This document shows, piece after piece, positions 54,668 to 62,454 of a stretch of DNA of 64,000 nt. Each line of letters begins with the position of its first letter. Position 1 is the stretch's first letter. The DNA is taken from NCBI GenBank assembly GCA_017308375.1, contig JAFKEW010000064.1, positions 1-64,000 of the forward strand. Direction: 5' to 3'. The translations under genes and the position numbers were made by a program. Under the pieces are notes generated by a model. That model did not search any database and had not been told where the DNA came from. It saw only the letters and a program-made list of their open reading frames with translations. Source of the stretch: Alphaproteobacteria bacterium. GTDB taxonomy: Bacteria; Pseudomonadota; Alphaproteobacteria; Micropepsales; Micropepsaceae.

Positions 54668-55545
54668 GACCCGCGCACCGGTACCAGGGATGTTTTTCCG
54701 ATTCCCATGCGCATCAGGAGAAAGCGCATCGCGGCGCGCGCCGCAAGGCCAAGGGCTTCCGCCTTCCTGTGATGAACACGCTGGCAGAGCGGATCGCACA
54801 CGGAAAGGCGCGCATTCAGATCTTCCGCCAGACGCTGAATCACACTGACCTCAAGCCCCAGGCGGCGATCCCGGATCAACCCCGCCAGCGGCCGCGCGGC
54901 GGCCAGCAAATCCACCGTGCGGCGGGAGAGATCCGTGATGACCCGCCGCAGGCCGGGTGTGCTTTGCGCCGCACCCAGCACAGACACGTCCACATCGGCG
55001 GCGGCCAGCATATCCTGCGGGAGGTAGACGCGGTTGAGATTGCGGAAATCCTTGCCGCAATCCTGAAGGTGGTTGATGACCTGAAGCGCGGCACACAGCG
55101 CATCCGACGCGGGCCAGGTGGCGGCGCGGTCTTCGCCATGAACATCGAGCACATAGCGGCCGACCGGCATCGCCGAATAACGGCAATAATCCATCAGCGC
55201 ATCCCAATTGGGATAACGCAGTACGGTGACATCGCGGCGGAACGCCTCCAGCAAATCGAGGCCGTGCTGCGGCGTAAGGCGATAGGCCGCCAGCGTGGTG
55301 CGGAGCGCGACCGCTTCCGCCGAAGCATCGCTTTCGCCCACCAGCGAACGGCGCATGCCATCCAGGATATCGAGCTTTTCATCCGCGGATGCGGTGGGAT
55401 GGTCGGAGACATCATCGGCCGCACGGGCAAACCGGTAATAAGCGAGGATAGGCGGGCGATGGCGCGGATGGATAAGAACCGAGGCGACGGGAAAATTCTC
55501 GTCGTGATGGCCCTTGCCCGAGGCGAGATCGGAGGCGCCGGTCAT
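54664..55545 (-). CDS. hpnC: Hydroxysqualene synthase HpnC
   Basis: 293 residues from the ATG at 55545 (overlapping the hpnB stop). Squalene-synthase fold with the first motif YRFARAADDVSDHP and a diverged second motif LQDCGKDFRNLNRVYLP, as usual for HpnC. The ENFPVASVL opening is diagnostic. It turns presqualene diphosphate into hydroxysqualene. Genes hpnC, hpnD and hpnE are joined by ATGA overlaps, which suits a channelled three-step pathway. Confidence 0.94.
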   Translation of the reverse strand: MTGASDLASGKGHHDENFPVASVLIHPRHRPPILAYYRFARAADDVSDHPTASADEKLDILDGMRRSLVGESDASAEAVALRTTLAAYRLTPQHGLDLLEAFRRDVTVLRYPNWDALMDYCRYSAMPVGRYVLDVHGEDRAATWPASDALCAALQVINHLQDCGKDFRNLNRVYLPQDMLAAADVDVSVLGAAQSTPGLRRVITDLSRRTVDLLAAARPLAGLIRDRRLGLEVSVIQRLAEDLNARLSVCDPLCQRVHHRKAEALGLAARAAMRFLLMRMGIGKTSLVPVRGS

Positions 55546-56696
55546 GACGGGCGCCCCATGGCCTGGGCCCGGCCCTTCCACATGCCGCCGCGGCCCCGCC
55601 AATGCTGGATCGCGGAATCCATCGTGAAAGTGGTGTAGAACAGACCGATCATCGGCAAGGCCAGACCCCAAAGCGGCGTGACCCTATAAAACCGCAACAT
55701 GGGCTGGAATGCGACCGCCATCAGGACCCAGGCCGCAATTCCCCCAATCCGGGCCAGCCCGGCCCCGAGCAGCGCGAAAGACGGCGGCACCAGATAGAGC
55801 AGCACCATGCCGAGCACGGTGCCCACAAGCAGCAGCGGCGAATAGTGCAGTTGGGCGTAGGCCGAGCGCGCCACCATGCGGTGGATTTCGCCGATCCCGT
55901 CATAGGGCCGGACCGAGCGGGCGCGATTCGTCAGGCCGAGCCAGATCGGCCCCTGCCCCTTCATCAGCCGCCCCAGCGCGCAATCGTCGATGATTTCATG
56001 GGCGATGGCACCGATCCCGCCTGCGTTTTCCAGCGCGGTGCGTTTGACCAGCATGCAGCCGCCCGCGGCGGCGGCCACCGTGCTGCGCTGGCGGTTCACC
56101 AATCCGAAGGGATAGAGCATGGCGAAAAAGAACACGAAGGCGGGAATCAGAAAGCGTTCGAACAGATCGCGGCAATGCAGCTTCGCCATCAGCGAGGTGA
56201 GCACCAGACCACCCGCTTCCGCCCGCGCCACCAACTGGCGCAGATTATCCGGTGTGTGCGCGATATCGGCATCGGTGAGCCAGAGATAGGCTGGCGCATG
56301 ATCGTGGGATGCGTGCGCGACACCCTGGTTCACCGCCCACAATTTTCCCGTCCAGCCGGGCGGCCGGGCGGCACCGCTGAGCACGATCAGGCGATCCGGA
56401 TGACCCAACGCGCGCGCGATTGCGCCCGTCCCATCATCGCTTTGGTCGTCCACCAGCACGATATGAAAGGGGCCGGGATAATCCTGTGCCAGCAGGCTGG
56501 ACAGCGTGGTCGCAATCACATCGGCTTCGTTGCGGGCCGGAACGATGGCCGTGACGGACGGCCAGGGATTTCCGTTGCCGGGTGTGGAGGCAAAAATATT
56601 CGTATCCCGTTCGCGGGTAAGCCAGAACCCGCCACGGCCGAGCAGCAGATAAAGCCAGATCGCCGCCGCGAGCAGAGACAATGTGGCGGCAATCAT
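55542..56696 (-). CDS. hpnB: Hopanoid-associated glycosyltransferase HpnB
   Basis: 384 residues with an N-terminal membrane segment, a GT2 domain (TAIVPARNEADVI, VDDQSDDGTG, WLTDADIAHTP, IIDDCALGRL) and about three C-terminal membrane segments. The PAFVFFFAMLYPF and AAAAGGCMLV stretches identify HpnB rather than HpnI. It sits in the inner membrane and is thought to glycosylate hopanoids or a related lipid; the exact reaction is unproven. ATGA-coupled to hpnA and hpnC. Confidence 0.9.
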   Translation of the reverse strand: MIAATLSLLAAAIWLYLLLGRGGFWLTRERDTNIFASTPGNGNPWPSVTAIVPARNEADVIATTLSSLLAQDYPGPFHIVLVDDQSDDGTGAIARALGHPDRLIVLSGAARPPGWTGKLWAVNQGVAHASHDHAPAYLWLTDADIAHTPDNLRQLVARAEAGGLVLTSLMAKLHCRDLFERFLIPAFVFFFAMLYPFGLVNRQRSTVAAAAGGCMLVKRTALENAGGIGAIAHEIIDDCALGRLMKGQGPIWLGLTNRARSVRPYDGIGEIHRMVARSAYAQLHYSPLLLVGTVLGMVLLYLVPPSFALLGAGLARIGGIAAWVLMAVAFQPMLRFYRVTPLWGLALPMIGLFYTTFTMDSAIQHWRGRGGMWKGRAQAMGRPS

Positions 56697-57685
56697 TTGA
56701 GATAACCGGCCTGCCGGAACCAGGCGAGCGCGTCGGCAAGACCTTCCCGATAAGGCCGGGCGTGGTAACCGAGTTCGGAGACTGCCTTGGCCGACGAAAA
56801 GAACATGCGATACTTCGCCATGCGCAGCGCATCGGCGGTGATGAACGGTTCCCTGCCCGTCAAACGCGCAACCGCCTCGGCGCCATAGGCCAGCGGAAAC
56901 AGCGGCAGCCGCGGCAGGCGGACACGCGGCGCATGGCGGCCGGTGAGTTTGGCGATTGCCGCCAGCATCTCCTTCAGCGAAACATCGCTGCCGCCGAGCA
57001 CATAGCTTTCACCCACACGCCCCTTATCCAGCGCAAGGAAATGGCCAAGCGCGACATCTTCCACATGCACGAGATTGAGGCCGGTATCGACAAAGGCCGG
57101 CATACGGCCCGTTGCCGCCTCCACAATGATGCGGCCGGTCGGCGTCGGGCGAATGTCGCGCGGGCCGATGGGGGTGGAGGGATTGACGATGATGGCCGGC
57201 AGGCCGCGTTCGGCCACCATTTTCTCGACCAGCCGTTCGGCCAGAAGCTTGCTCAGCTTGTAGGCGCCAATCGCGGATTGTTCGTCGTGGCGGGAGGTTT
57301 CATCGGCGGCACAGCGATTGAGCGGCTTCAGTGTGGCAACGCTTGAAGTGTAGACGATGCGTTCGACACCGGCGGCCAGCGCCGCTTCCATGGTCGCGCG
57401 CGTGCCTTCGACATTGTTGCGGACAATCTCCTCCGGATCGCGCGCCCACAGCCGGTAATCCGCCGCCACATGAAGCAGGAAGCGCACACCTTTCAGGGCC
57501 CGTTCCATCGAAGCGGTATCACGCATATCGCCGGTGACGATTTCGCAATCGAGCCCTTCCAGATTGGCGCGGGAGGACGTGGCGCGGACCAGCACACCAA
57601 CATCATAACCGCGCTGGACCGCAAGGCGCGCAACCGCCGAACCGACAAAGCCAGACGCACCGGTGACGAGAATCCGATCCGCCAT
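56693..57685 (-). CDS. hpnA: Hopanoid-associated sugar epimerase/reductase HpnA
   Basis: 330 residues of the extended SDR fold (dihydroflavonol-reductase-like): RILVTGASGFVGSAVARLAVQRG, VRFLLHVAADYRLWARDP, VYTSSVATL and the catalytic YKLSK in AIGAYKLSKLLAE. HpnA is common in hopanoid operons, but its reaction is not established. It precedes hpnB with an ATGA overlap and follows the di-iron protein gene by 5 bases. Confidence 0.92.
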   Translation of the reverse strand: MADRILVTGASGFVGSAVARLAVQRGYDVGVLVRATSSRANLEGLDCEIVTGDMRDTASMERALKGVRFLLHVAADYRLWARDPEEIVRNNVEGTRATMEAALAAGVERIVYTSSVATLKPLNRCAADETSRHDEQSAIGAYKLSKLLAERLVEKMVAERGLPAIIVNPSTPIGPRDIRPTPTGRIIVEAATGRMPAFVDTGLNLVHVEDVALGHFLALDKGRVGESYVLGGSDVSLKEMLAAIAKLTGRHAPRVRLPRLPLFPLAYGAEAVARLTGREPFITADALRMAKYRMFFSSAKAVSELGYHARPYREGLADALAWFRQAGYLK

Positions 57686-57690
57686 CGCGA

Positions 57691-58644
57691 TCAGGCAGCG
57701 GCCGGGCTGCGCATGAACTTGCGCGCCAGCTGCACCATGCGCGGCACGAAATTGGGGCGCAGCAGACGGGAATCATAAATACCAAGGCGGCGATCGTTCT
57801 CCGCCAGACAGATGTCCATCAATTGCGGGATGGTAATGTCCACGCCCAGATCCTTGGCACCATTGACGGTGAAATTGTTGTCCTGCTCGCCATTGCCGAC
57901 ATCACGCGCGATGCCGATGCGTTCCCAGATCAGAAAGGCCCAGACGGCGGCGATCTTCAACGCGAACCACGGCCTGCGCCACAGGGGCATATTGCGGCGA
58001 TGCCAGGCGACCCAATTGACGTAGAAGAGGATATGGCGCCCCTCCTCCCGCATTACGGGCTCGAACGTATCCACCAGTTCCGGCGGGAAGAAGCCCGAAC
58101 GCTTGGCCAGATCGAACAGGCCGAAAGCAAAGAAGCTGTCGATGCATTCGCTATAGCCGGTGACCATAAAGGCCCATTCCGCATCGCGCGGCACGAGATA
58201 GGCCGGTTCGGGCGCGAGGCGGATGCCATAAGCCTGTACCATATTGTGCAGCACATGCTTGTGGCGGCTTTCTTCATAGGCGTTGAGCGCGATGGCGCGC
58301 TTGAGCATCGTGTCCTGAACGAACTTGCCATAGGTGGCGACCCGCAAACCCGCTTTGCCTTCGGTCTGCACCGCTATGTCCCAAATGGGCAGCGAGGTGA
58401 TCTTGTCGCGCGTATCGGGCGCAAGCTCCGGCCAATCGATCACCGCCGGCTTGTAGGGATCGAAGGTGGTGAGCAGCGTGCGGCAGAACAGGTTCTTGTG
58501 TTCCTCGCTGCCGAGGCGGATGGGGCCGTTCGGCGGCACAGTCGAGGCATCGACCTTAATATCGGGCACGGCCAGGGGGGCAGCAGTCAAGGTGGCGGCA
58601 GTCAACGGCGCGAACTCACGGGTTGCGATTGCGGCCGCCATCAT
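57691..58644 (-). CDS. Ferritin-like di-iron protein in the hopanoid operon
   Basis: 317 residues from the ATG at 58644; a TTG at 58668 would add eight residues and there is no clear ribosome site for either. The sequence shows the four-helix di-iron pattern: Glu95 (VQTEGKAG), E125-S-R-H128 (AYEESRHKHVL), Glu166 (GYSECIDSFF) and E201-G-R-H204 (REEGRHILFYVNW). These are the ligands of ferritin-like hydroxylases and desaturases. It has no signal peptide and one hydrophobic stretch (ALKIAAVWAFLIW). Packed between hpnK and hpnA, so it is very likely a hopanoid- or envelope-lipid-modifying oxygenase, but I know of no named hpn gene of this type. Confidence 0.8.
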   Translation of the reverse strand: MMAAAIATREFAPLTAATLTAAPLAVPDIKVDASTVPPNGPIRLGSEEHKNLFCRTLLTTFDPYKPAVIDWPELAPDTRDKITSLPIWDIAVQTEGKAGLRVATYGKFVQDTMLKRAIALNAYEESRHKHVLHNMVQAYGIRLAPEPAYLVPRDAEWAFMVTGYSECIDSFFAFGLFDLAKRSGFFPPELVDTFEPVMREEGRHILFYVNWVAWHRRNMPLWRRPWFALKIAAVWAFLIWERIGIARDVGNGEQDNNFTVNGAKDLGVDITIPQLMDICLAENDRRLGIYDSRLLRPNFVPRMVQLARKFMRSPAAA

Positions 58645-58671
58645 AATGGATGGTAGGGCCGATCCCAAAGC

Positions 58672-59571
58672 TCAGGCTGCGCGCGATTTGCCGCCCTGAA
58701 AATCGGCGAATCCACCGCGCGCAAAGCCCGACGCCGCGGCGACAACAGCCGGGTCGGTAAGCGCCGCCAACTCCTCCGCATAGCGGTAACCGGGGGCCGA
58801 CCCCGGATAGGACCCGGTTGCGGGATGGAGATAAATCTCGCTCAACCCATCAGGTAGGCGGCCAATCAACCCCAGCAGGCGATCACGCGTCATCGCACCC
58901 GACCATCTGAGGCCGAAGACCCGATCCGGCACCAGCAGCCCCTGCCCGCGCATGCGCCGTGCAAGACGGGCAGCGAACAGGTGCGCGAGGGATTCGAGTC
59001 CACCTCCATTCCCCCTCACCCTGCCCCCCTCCCCCTGCGGGGGCGAGACAGGACTATTCGACGCCACCGCATCTATGACCGCGCGCGGTTCGCGCGGCAC
59101 TCGCAGCCCGGTCATGCCGAAACGGCGGCCGATACGCAGGATGGTGTTCGCAATGGTGGGATGGAGATGAAAATGCTTGTGCGCATTGACGTGATCGAGG
59201 GCGAGACCCGTGGCGCGAAAAGCTTCGAACTGGGCGGTAATCTCAGCCGTGAGTTGACGGCGCACATGCGGCAGAAAAAACATGCGCGCGCCGGTCATGG
59301 CCATATCGGTACGGAACTGACCTGAAGCATCGACCAGATCGGGAATCCGTGAAGGCAACAGAACCGGGCGGCCTTCCACCAGCACGATATGAAGGCCCAC
59401 ACGCAAACCCGGCAGACGGTTTGCCAGCGCCACCGCATCTTTTGCCGCAGGGGCCGCCACCATCAGGCTGGCAGCAGAGAGAATACCATCACGGTGTGCG
59501 GTCTCGACCGCCGCGTTGACTTCCGGCGCGGCGCCGAAATCGTCCGCCGTGACAATCAGGCCCTTGATCAA
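58672..59571 (-). CDS. hpnK: Hopanoid deacetylase HpnK (YdjC/ChbG fold)
   Basis: 299 residues with the YdjC-type metal motif VTADDFGAAPEVN and HVNAHKHFHLHP, and EIYLHPATGSYPG near the end. HpnK deacetylates the N-acetylglucosamine of BHT-GlcNAc on the way to BHT cyclitol ether. Residues about 171-190 (SNSPVSPPQGEGGRVRGNGG) are an in-frame insert absent from the usual family pattern and encoded by a GC-rich palindromic repeat at 59011-59052. The start overlaps the hpnJ stop (ATGA). All visible metal ligands are kept, so activity is probably retained. Confidence 0.9.
   Translation of the reverse strand: MIKGLIVTADDFGAAPEVNAAVETAHRDGILSAASLMVAAPAAKDAVALANRLPGLRVGLHIVLVEGRPVLLPSRIPDLVDASGQFRTDMAMTGARMFFLPHVRRQLTAEITAQFEAFRATGLALDHVNAHKHFHLHPTIANTILRIGRRFGMTGLRVPREPRAVIDAVASNSPVSPPQGEGGRVRGNGGGLESLAHLFAARLARRMRGQGLLVPDRVFGLRWSGAMTRDRLLGLIGRLPDGLSEIYLHPATGSYPGSAPGYRYAEELAALTDPAVVAAASGFARGGFADFQGGKSRAA
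59011..59052. repeat. GC-rich palindromic repeat element inside hpnK
   Basis: The stretch has C-runs followed by CCCCC-TGC-GGGGG at 59031-59043 and resembles the 'CCCTCACCCTGCCCCCT...GGGGGCGAGA' repeats scattered between genes of many alphaproteobacteria. Here it lies in a coding region without stopping the frame. Identity with a known repeat family is from memory. Confidence 0.55.
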
Positions 59572-60998
59572 GCAGCGTGTTCCCGCCGCTCCTTCAGGAA
59601 GTGGAAGAATTCCACGCCTTCACGCAGGCGGCGCTTCATCATCTGGCTGGACGACAGCATCTCACCCACGATGGACGCGATCTTGCCCGGACGGAAATAG
59701 AATTCCTTGTAGAAGACTTCGAGGGAATCGAAGATCTCCTTATGCGAGAGATGCGGATAATGCAGCGGCGCGATCTGAATGCCGTGCTCATCCACCAGCT
59801 CCGCGTTGGCGGCGTCGAGCCAGCCATTCTGCACTGCCTGATTATAAAGGAAGGTGCCGGGATAGGGCGCGGCCAGCGAGACCTGAATGGTGTGCGGATT
59901 GATGCGCTTGGCGAATTCCACCGTTTCACGGATGGTCTGTGAGGTCTCACCCGGCAGGCCGAGAATAAAGGTACCGTGGATGGTGATGCCGAGTTCGTGG
60001 CAATCGCGGGTGAAACGCTCCGCCACGTCGATCAGCATGCCTTTCTTGATGTTGTGCAGGATCTGCTGATTGCCCGATTCATAGCCAACCAGAAGCAGAC
60101 GCAGGCCATTGGCACGCATCACTTCCAGCGATTTGCGCGGCACATTGGCCTTGGCATTGCAGGACCAGGTAACGCCAAGCTTGCCCAATTCCTTCGCGAT
60201 CGCTTCGGCACGCGGCAGATTGTCGGTGAAGGTATCGTCGTCGAAGAAGAACTCCTTCACCTGCGGGAAGGCCTTCTTCGCCCAGGCGATTTCTTCCACC
60301 ACATGGGCAACGCTGCGGGTGCGGTAATTGTGGCCGCCGACCGTCTGCGGCCAGAGGCAGAAGGTGCAGCGCGATTTGCAGCCGCGGCCGGTATACATCG
60401 AGATATAGGGGTGCTTCAGATAACCGATGAAGTAATTCTCGATCTTCAGGTCACGCTGATAAACCGGCGTGACGAAGGGCAGGGAATCCATATTCTCGAT
60501 CATCGGCCGGTCGTCATTGTTCACAATGGCATCGCGGCTGGTGCGATAGGTGATGCCCTTGATGTCTTTCAGCGGAATTTCATCGGCGACATCCTTCACC
60601 GTGAAATCGAATTCATTGCGGGCGGCATAGTCGATCACCGGCGCTTCGCGCAACGAACCTTCGGCATTCACCGCCACCTTGGCCCCGATCATGCCGACCA
60701 GCAGGTTGGGGTTGGCGGCCTTCATCGCCTCCACCACCTTCACATCGGATTTGAATGACGGAACGGAAGTGTGGACGACGAGGTGATCGTAATCTTTCGC
60801 CTGGGCCACCACTTCGGCCAGCGTGGTCTTGTGCGGCGGCGCGTCGATCAGCTTTGAATTCTCCACCAGCGCGGCCGGTTGGGCGAGCCAGGTCGGATAC
60901 CAGAAGGATTTGATTTCCCGCTTTGCCTGGTAGCGCGAGCCCGCGCCGCCATCGAAACCGTCAAACGAAGGGGCCTGGAGAAAAAGCGTACGAAGCAT
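59568..60998 (-). CDS. hpnJ: Hopanoid radical SAM protein HpnJ
   Basis: 476 residues; ATG with TGAGGG upstream. An N-terminal B12-binding-like Rossmann domain (about 1-180) precedes a radical SAM domain with the cluster motif CKSRCTFC in YTGRGCKSRCTFCLWPQ, and FFDDDTFTDNLPRAEAIA. HpnJ contracts the sugar ring to form the cyclitol ether head group of BHT. Next to hpnI and hpnK, as in Burkholderia and alphaproteobacteria. The IHGTFILGLPGE stretch is typical of the family. Confidence 0.94.
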   Translation of the reverse strand: MLRTLFLQAPSFDGFDGGAGSRYQAKREIKSFWYPTWLAQPAALVENSKLIDAPPHKTTLAEVVAQAKDYDHLVVHTSVPSFKSDVKVVEAMKAANPNLLVGMIGAKVAVNAEGSLREAPVIDYAARNEFDFTVKDVADEIPLKDIKGITYRTSRDAIVNNDDRPMIENMDSLPFVTPVYQRDLKIENYFIGYLKHPYISMYTGRGCKSRCTFCLWPQTVGGHNYRTRSVAHVVEEIAWAKKAFPQVKEFFFDDDTFTDNLPRAEAIAKELGKLGVTWSCNAKANVPRKSLEVMRANGLRLLLVGYESGNQQILHNIKKGMLIDVAERFTRDCHELGITIHGTFILGLPGETSQTIRETVEFAKRINPHTIQVSLAAPYPGTFLYNQAVQNGWLDAANAELVDEHGIQIAPLHYPHLSHKEIFDSLEVFYKEFYFRPGKIASIVGEMLSSSQMMKRRLREGVEFFHFLKERREHAA

Positions 60999-61007
60999 AA
61001 CGAACCC

Positions 61008-62147
61008 TCAGGATTGGGAGAGCGCGCCACTGGGCTGAACCACAAACTGTTCACCGCGCCAGTCGACCGATCGCCCGAAGAAAGAACACAGATACACCAA
61101 AAACGAAACGGCGTCCCGCAATGGCAGAAGCCAATAAGGCCCGGCGGGGGCGGAAACAAGGCGGTCCATGTGCGCCTTGAGCACAAAGCGGGCAACAATG
61201 GACACCACCAATACCCCAAGAGAAATTGGGGAAAAGCCAAGCAGGATCGCCGCAATGAGTGCCAGCGCCACGATATGGGTCAGCCCGCTGCCCAGATGGC
61301 CCGCGAAATCAATGCTGCGGATGGTGCGGTTCCAGCGCAACTCATGCCGCAAAAGTGTCGTGGCACTTGCTTCCGTACAGAGATGGCCCACCGTGAACGG
61401 CGGCAACACCATCTCAAGGCCCAGCCCGCGAATCGCCCGGCCGAGTTCGTAATCATCGGCAAGAAAACTGGCGAAGGCGGCGAAACCGCCGATCCGTTCC
61501 AGCGTCTGCCGGGTAAACGCGATGGTGGAGCCGAAACAGGGCCGTGCCAGCCCAAAACGGAACCCCGCGATGGCATTGGGAAGGAACTGGTAGCTGATCC
61601 CCATTGCCGAGAGTTTTGACCACACAGATGTTAAGGCCATTCCGCTGTAGAAACAGGTGACCCCGCCCACCCCGGGCACAGAGAGGGCGGCTGCCACGCG
61701 GGAAAGCCAATCCTTCGGCACCGCGATATCGCTGTCGCTCAACACCAGAATATCGTGATGGGCATGGGCCGCCATGTTGATCAGGTTGGAGACCTTGCGG
61801 TTGGTGCCGTGGAGCCCAGGCTCCACCACAAGCTGCAGGTCCTTTCCCGGGTGGCGGGCGATCAGGTCGTAGACCAGCGGAATAGCCGGGTCCCCCGCAT
61901 CCTGGACCCCGAACAGGACCTGAACCGGGGCGGCATAGTCCTGTGCCAGCACGGTTTCGAGATTTTCCACCAGCCCGGGCTCGGCCCCATGCAGCGGCTT
62001 CAGAATCGTGACGGGAACCGGCCGCACGGGCGGAACGGGCCCACGCTGGAGCGCCGGGCCAGCCAGAAGCGCAGAAAGCAATGTGTAGAGCGTGCCGGCC
62101 ACCGCCAGCACCAGAAACGCCCACCCCAGAATGACGAGCCATGCCAT
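61008..62147 (-). CDS. hpnI: Bacteriohopanetetrol glycosyltransferase HpnI
   Basis: 379 residues, ceramide-glucosyltransferase-like (GT21): an N-terminal membrane segment, TILKPLHGAEPG, LSDSDIAVPKDW, FLADDYELGRAI and the terminal R-x2-RW signature in RHELRWNRTIR, then C-terminal membrane segments. It adds N-acetylglucosamine to bacteriohopanetetrol at the inner membrane. First gene of the hpnI-J-K operon; it lies 10 bases before hpnJ. No clear ribosome site is seen. Confidence 0.93.
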   Translation of the reverse strand: MAWLVILGWAFLVLAVAGTLYTLLSALLAGPALQRGPVPPVRPVPVTILKPLHGAEPGLVENLETVLAQDYAAPVQVLFGVQDAGDPAIPLVYDLIARHPGKDLQLVVEPGLHGTNRKVSNLINMAAHAHHDILVLSDSDIAVPKDWLSRVAAALSVPGVGGVTCFYSGMALTSVWSKLSAMGISYQFLPNAIAGFRFGLARPCFGSTIAFTRQTLERIGGFAAFASFLADDYELGRAIRGLGLEMVLPPFTVGHLCTEASATTLLRHELRWNRTIRSIDFAGHLGSGLTHIVALALIAAILLGFSPISLGVLVVSIVARFVLKAHMDRLVSAPAGPYWLLPLRDAVSFLVYLCSFFGRSVDWRGEQFVVQPSGALSQS

Positions 62148-62202
62148 GAACGGCGGATCGCGATCCCGGGCAGCCCGATGCGGGACAAAAGCGCGGCCCG
62201 CC

Positions 62203-62221
62203 CGGCCCCCCGAAGGGGCCG
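62203..62221 (-). terminator. GC hairpin with UUCG loop between tRNA-Gly and hpnI
   Basis: On the minus strand CGGCCCC and GGGGCCG pair around a loop containing TTCG, a very stable tetraloop type. It lies in the leader of hpnI, 56 bases before its start, and may act as attenuator or weak terminator of the tRNA transcript; no T-run follows at once. Confidence 0.4.
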
Positions 62222-62254
62222 CCCGGCATCATGACCTTCGGGAAACGGCGCGGA

Positions 62255-62271
62255 AACCGGCCAAGCCGGTT
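62255..62271 (-). terminator. Small hairpin directly after tRNA-Gly
   Basis: AACCGGC and GCCGGTT pair around a 3-base loop, five bases beyond the encoded CCA. Likely a 3' processing or termination structure of the tRNA transcript; it lacks a clear T-run. Confidence 0.4.
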
Positions 62272-62276
62272 CTAAC

Positions 62277-62351
<75 letters not shown>

Positions 62352-62454
62352 GGCTCCAAGCAGGCGGGGTTTATTGCGCATGCGCTGCAAAGATTCAATA
62401 GGCAGGCAGGGGCCTTACCCCACCCAGTACAGGCCCCAACAGGCGCTGGCCATA

